A program made the translations under genes and the position numbers. Positions 21,394 to 22,432 of a stretch of DNA of 22,432 bases are shown here, piece by piece (position 1 is the stretch's first letter; every line of letters starts with the position of its first letter). The notes under the pieces were generated by a model. The model worked only from the letters and a program-made list of their open reading frames with translations, made no database searches and was not told the origin of the DNA. Source of the stretch: a virus; IMG/VR virus record IMGVR_UViG_3300035162_002291, positions 1-22,432 of that record. One strand, given 5' to 3'.

Positions 21394-22074
21394 CAAACCC
21401 ATCCACATACCATTCAACTTATCTTTAACTCTTTGCCACTTGGTAAGACTAATATACTTACCATATGCATTTATATAGTGCTGTGTTCCATGGTGAACAT
21501 ATCCCATCAAACGTAGAGGAACTGTGGTGACGATATCATTATTATTCTTCCACCTATGATGGACTACAGATAAACTTTTAACATACCTTCTCCAACCTAC
21601 ACGAGGAGATCCATATGTGTATAGTTCTTGAGGGTTAGGAACCTTATCATTGAAATGACACCTACTTGCCATAATAGTAGCCATAGCCGCTCCTAAAGAA
21701 TGACCACAGAACCAAAGTTCTCTTTTACCCTTTAAGCCCATTATGTCAGCCATAACTCTAGGCCACAGCATATCTACTTCTGCTTTAAATCCTCTATGAA
21801 CTCTACTAAGAGTTTCTGCTATCACTGGCATTGCTTTTAGATCAGCACTGATATCATTGAACTCTGTAGGTTGTGTACCACGACAAGCAACAACTAGATC
21901 AGTCTTATTGCCAAACCTATATGCTTGTGCGCCTTCTTTATCATAAAACTCAACAGTTGTAAAGCCTAACTTCTTTGCTTCAGTCTTAACTTTGCTTGGC
22001 TTGTTATAAGATATGCTTGCAAGCTTTGCGAATAGAAGAGATCTCTCTTTGAAATTTAGTTTTTGTATGCTCAT
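21319..22074 (-). CDS. Class 3 lipase (alpha/beta-hydrolase)
   Basis: The start at 22074 is chosen because GAAGGAAATGAC precedes it; the frame runs 30 codons further but into the previous gene. The 251-residue protein has the serine nucleophile elbow FCGHSLGAA (Ser126), a catalytic Asp in NNNDIVTTVP (Asp180) and a His in FSDHSMTEY (His238), plus CRGTQ forming the oxyanion side. This is the lipase_3 fold, acting on acylglycerols or phospholipids. No signal peptide or membrane segment is visible, so it would work in the host cytoplasm or on the inner membrane, perhaps in membrane turnover or lysis (inference). It lies downstream of a gene that continues beyond the window. The 3' end faces a divergent plus-strand promoter. 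Confidence 0.92.
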   Translation of the reverse strand: MSIQKLNFKERSLLFAKLASISYNKPSKVKTEAKKLGFTTVEFYDKEGAQAYRFGNKTDLVVACRGTQPTEFNDISADLKAMPVIAETLSRVHRGFKAEVDMLWPRVMADIMGLKGKRELWFCGHSLGAAMATIMASRCHFNDKVPNPQELYTYGSPRVGWRRYVKSLSVVHHRWKNNNDIVTTVPLRLMGYVHHGTQHYINAYGKYISLTKWQRVKDKLNGMWMGLKKGKVDNFSDHSMTEYIKHIKAID

Positions 22075-22084
22075 GTCATTTCCT

Positions 22085-22432
22085 TCAATGCATTTTGTTT
22101 CTGGGGTTTGGGAATGATAGCACATTAGGACTATCTGAATCGTGATATAATTCCAGACCATCACGTATCTCTTTTAGTTTTTCAACATACTCACCCACTT
22201 TTTCTATTAGTTCGTCTTCTGATAGTTCATTATTATCTATTGCTTCTTTATAATTTTTTACCATTATAAGATCTGGATTGGCTTCTCCTACAAGATGATT
22301 ACCATCTAAAGAGATAAACATATCACCGCCTTCTTGCAAAGCCATCCAAGGTCTAAAGGTATAATACCTATTACCGTTTTTATCAAAGGTAGTTCTTAGT
22401 TGTAAGACCCTACGAACAACTAGTCCACTGAA
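22085..22432 (-). CDS. Conserved unknown protein, start beyond the window
   Basis: The frame is open from the right edge, so the gene is 5'-partial: 29 codons precede the first internal ATG at 22345 without a stop, reading a plausible folded sequence (NGNRYYTFRPWMALQEGG). The rest, MFISLDGNHLVGEANPDLIMV, suggests a beta-rich domain, followed by an acidic helical tail (ELSEDELIEKVGEYVEKLK). I do not recognise the family. The lipase ribosome binding site lies within its 3' end, making the two genes one transcript. Confidence 0.78.
   Translation of the reverse strand, partial: FSGLVVRRVLQLRTTFDKNGNRYYTFRPWMALQEGGDMFISLDGNHLVGEANPDLIMVKNYKEAIDNNELSEDELIEKVGEYVEKLKEIRDGLELYHDSDSPNVLSFPNPRNKMH

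Noticed and set aside
21319-22164. The longer lipase start 30 codons upstream
   Set aside because: It extends into the preceding gene and lacks a ribosome binding site, whereas the ATG at 22074 has one and begins a normal lipase sequence.
1-22432. CRISPR arrays, insertion sequences, transposases, integrases or attachment sites
   Set aside because: No regularly spaced repeats, transposase motifs or long terminal repeats were seen.

Overview
This window looks like part of the genome of a T4-like myovirus, probably marine. Reading the minus strand from high to low coordinates gives the T4 late sigma factor gp55, gp47, gp46, the clamp gp45, clamp loader gp44, clamp loader small subunit gp62, the translational repressor RegA and the family B DNA polymerase gp43, in T4-like order. 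All protein genes are on the minus strand. Most joints are ATGA or TAATG overlaps, as in a compact lytic phage. The DNA is AT-rich. The host is probably a Gram-negative bacterium: the phage carries two KDO (lipopolysaccharide sugar) enzymes and a DUF1127/YjiS protein, a family common in Alpha- and Gammaproteobacteria. A SAR11-type or other alphaproteobacterial host is inference only.

Layout in transcription order. (1) 22432-21319: a conserved unknown gene running off the window edge, and a class 3 lipase. (2) 21293-21193: two back-to-back sigma70-like promoters sharing a perfect inverted repeat; one drives gp55 and the core operon, the other points antisense into the lipase gene. (3) 21192-15857: gp55, gp47, gp46, gp45, two small genes, gp44. 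(4) 15860-11587: five accessory genes inserted between gp44 and gp62, namely a flavin-dependent halogenase-like protein, a compact ANL adenylate-forming enzyme, an unknown protein, a membrane fatty acid desaturase and a glutaredoxin. (5) 11587-10286: gp62, RegA and a cupin/JmjC-like oxygenase. (6) 10268-9305: a T4-type late promoter, a class II aminoacyl-tRNA-synthetase-like protein without an anticodon-binding domain, and 6 nt later a tRNA with a GUU anticodon and a long class II variable arm. (7) 9284-8276: tandem early and late promoters, Hsp20, DUF1127 and a coupled 55-residue protein. (8) 8254-4987: a QueC-like PP-loop ATPase and gp43, each with its own sigma70-like promoter. (9) 4990-1012: an archaeo-eukaryotic-primase-like protein, a small conserved protein, a methyltransferase-like protein, a glycosyltransferase resembling those of DNA hypermodification, a DNA methyltransferase and a phosphoribosyltransferase. 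(10) 1010-1: a small unknown gene, kdsA, and the start of kdsB, which overlaps the end of kdsA.

The core genes make the phage replisome, recombination nuclease and late transcription switch: gp55 loads with the gp45 clamp, and the TATAAATA boxes found here are its expected targets. The most unusual parts are the halogenase-ligase-desaturase cassette inside the clamp loader operon and the synthetase-like gene paired with an odd tRNA. Both read as possible small systems of their own, but their chemistry cannot be settled from sequence alone.
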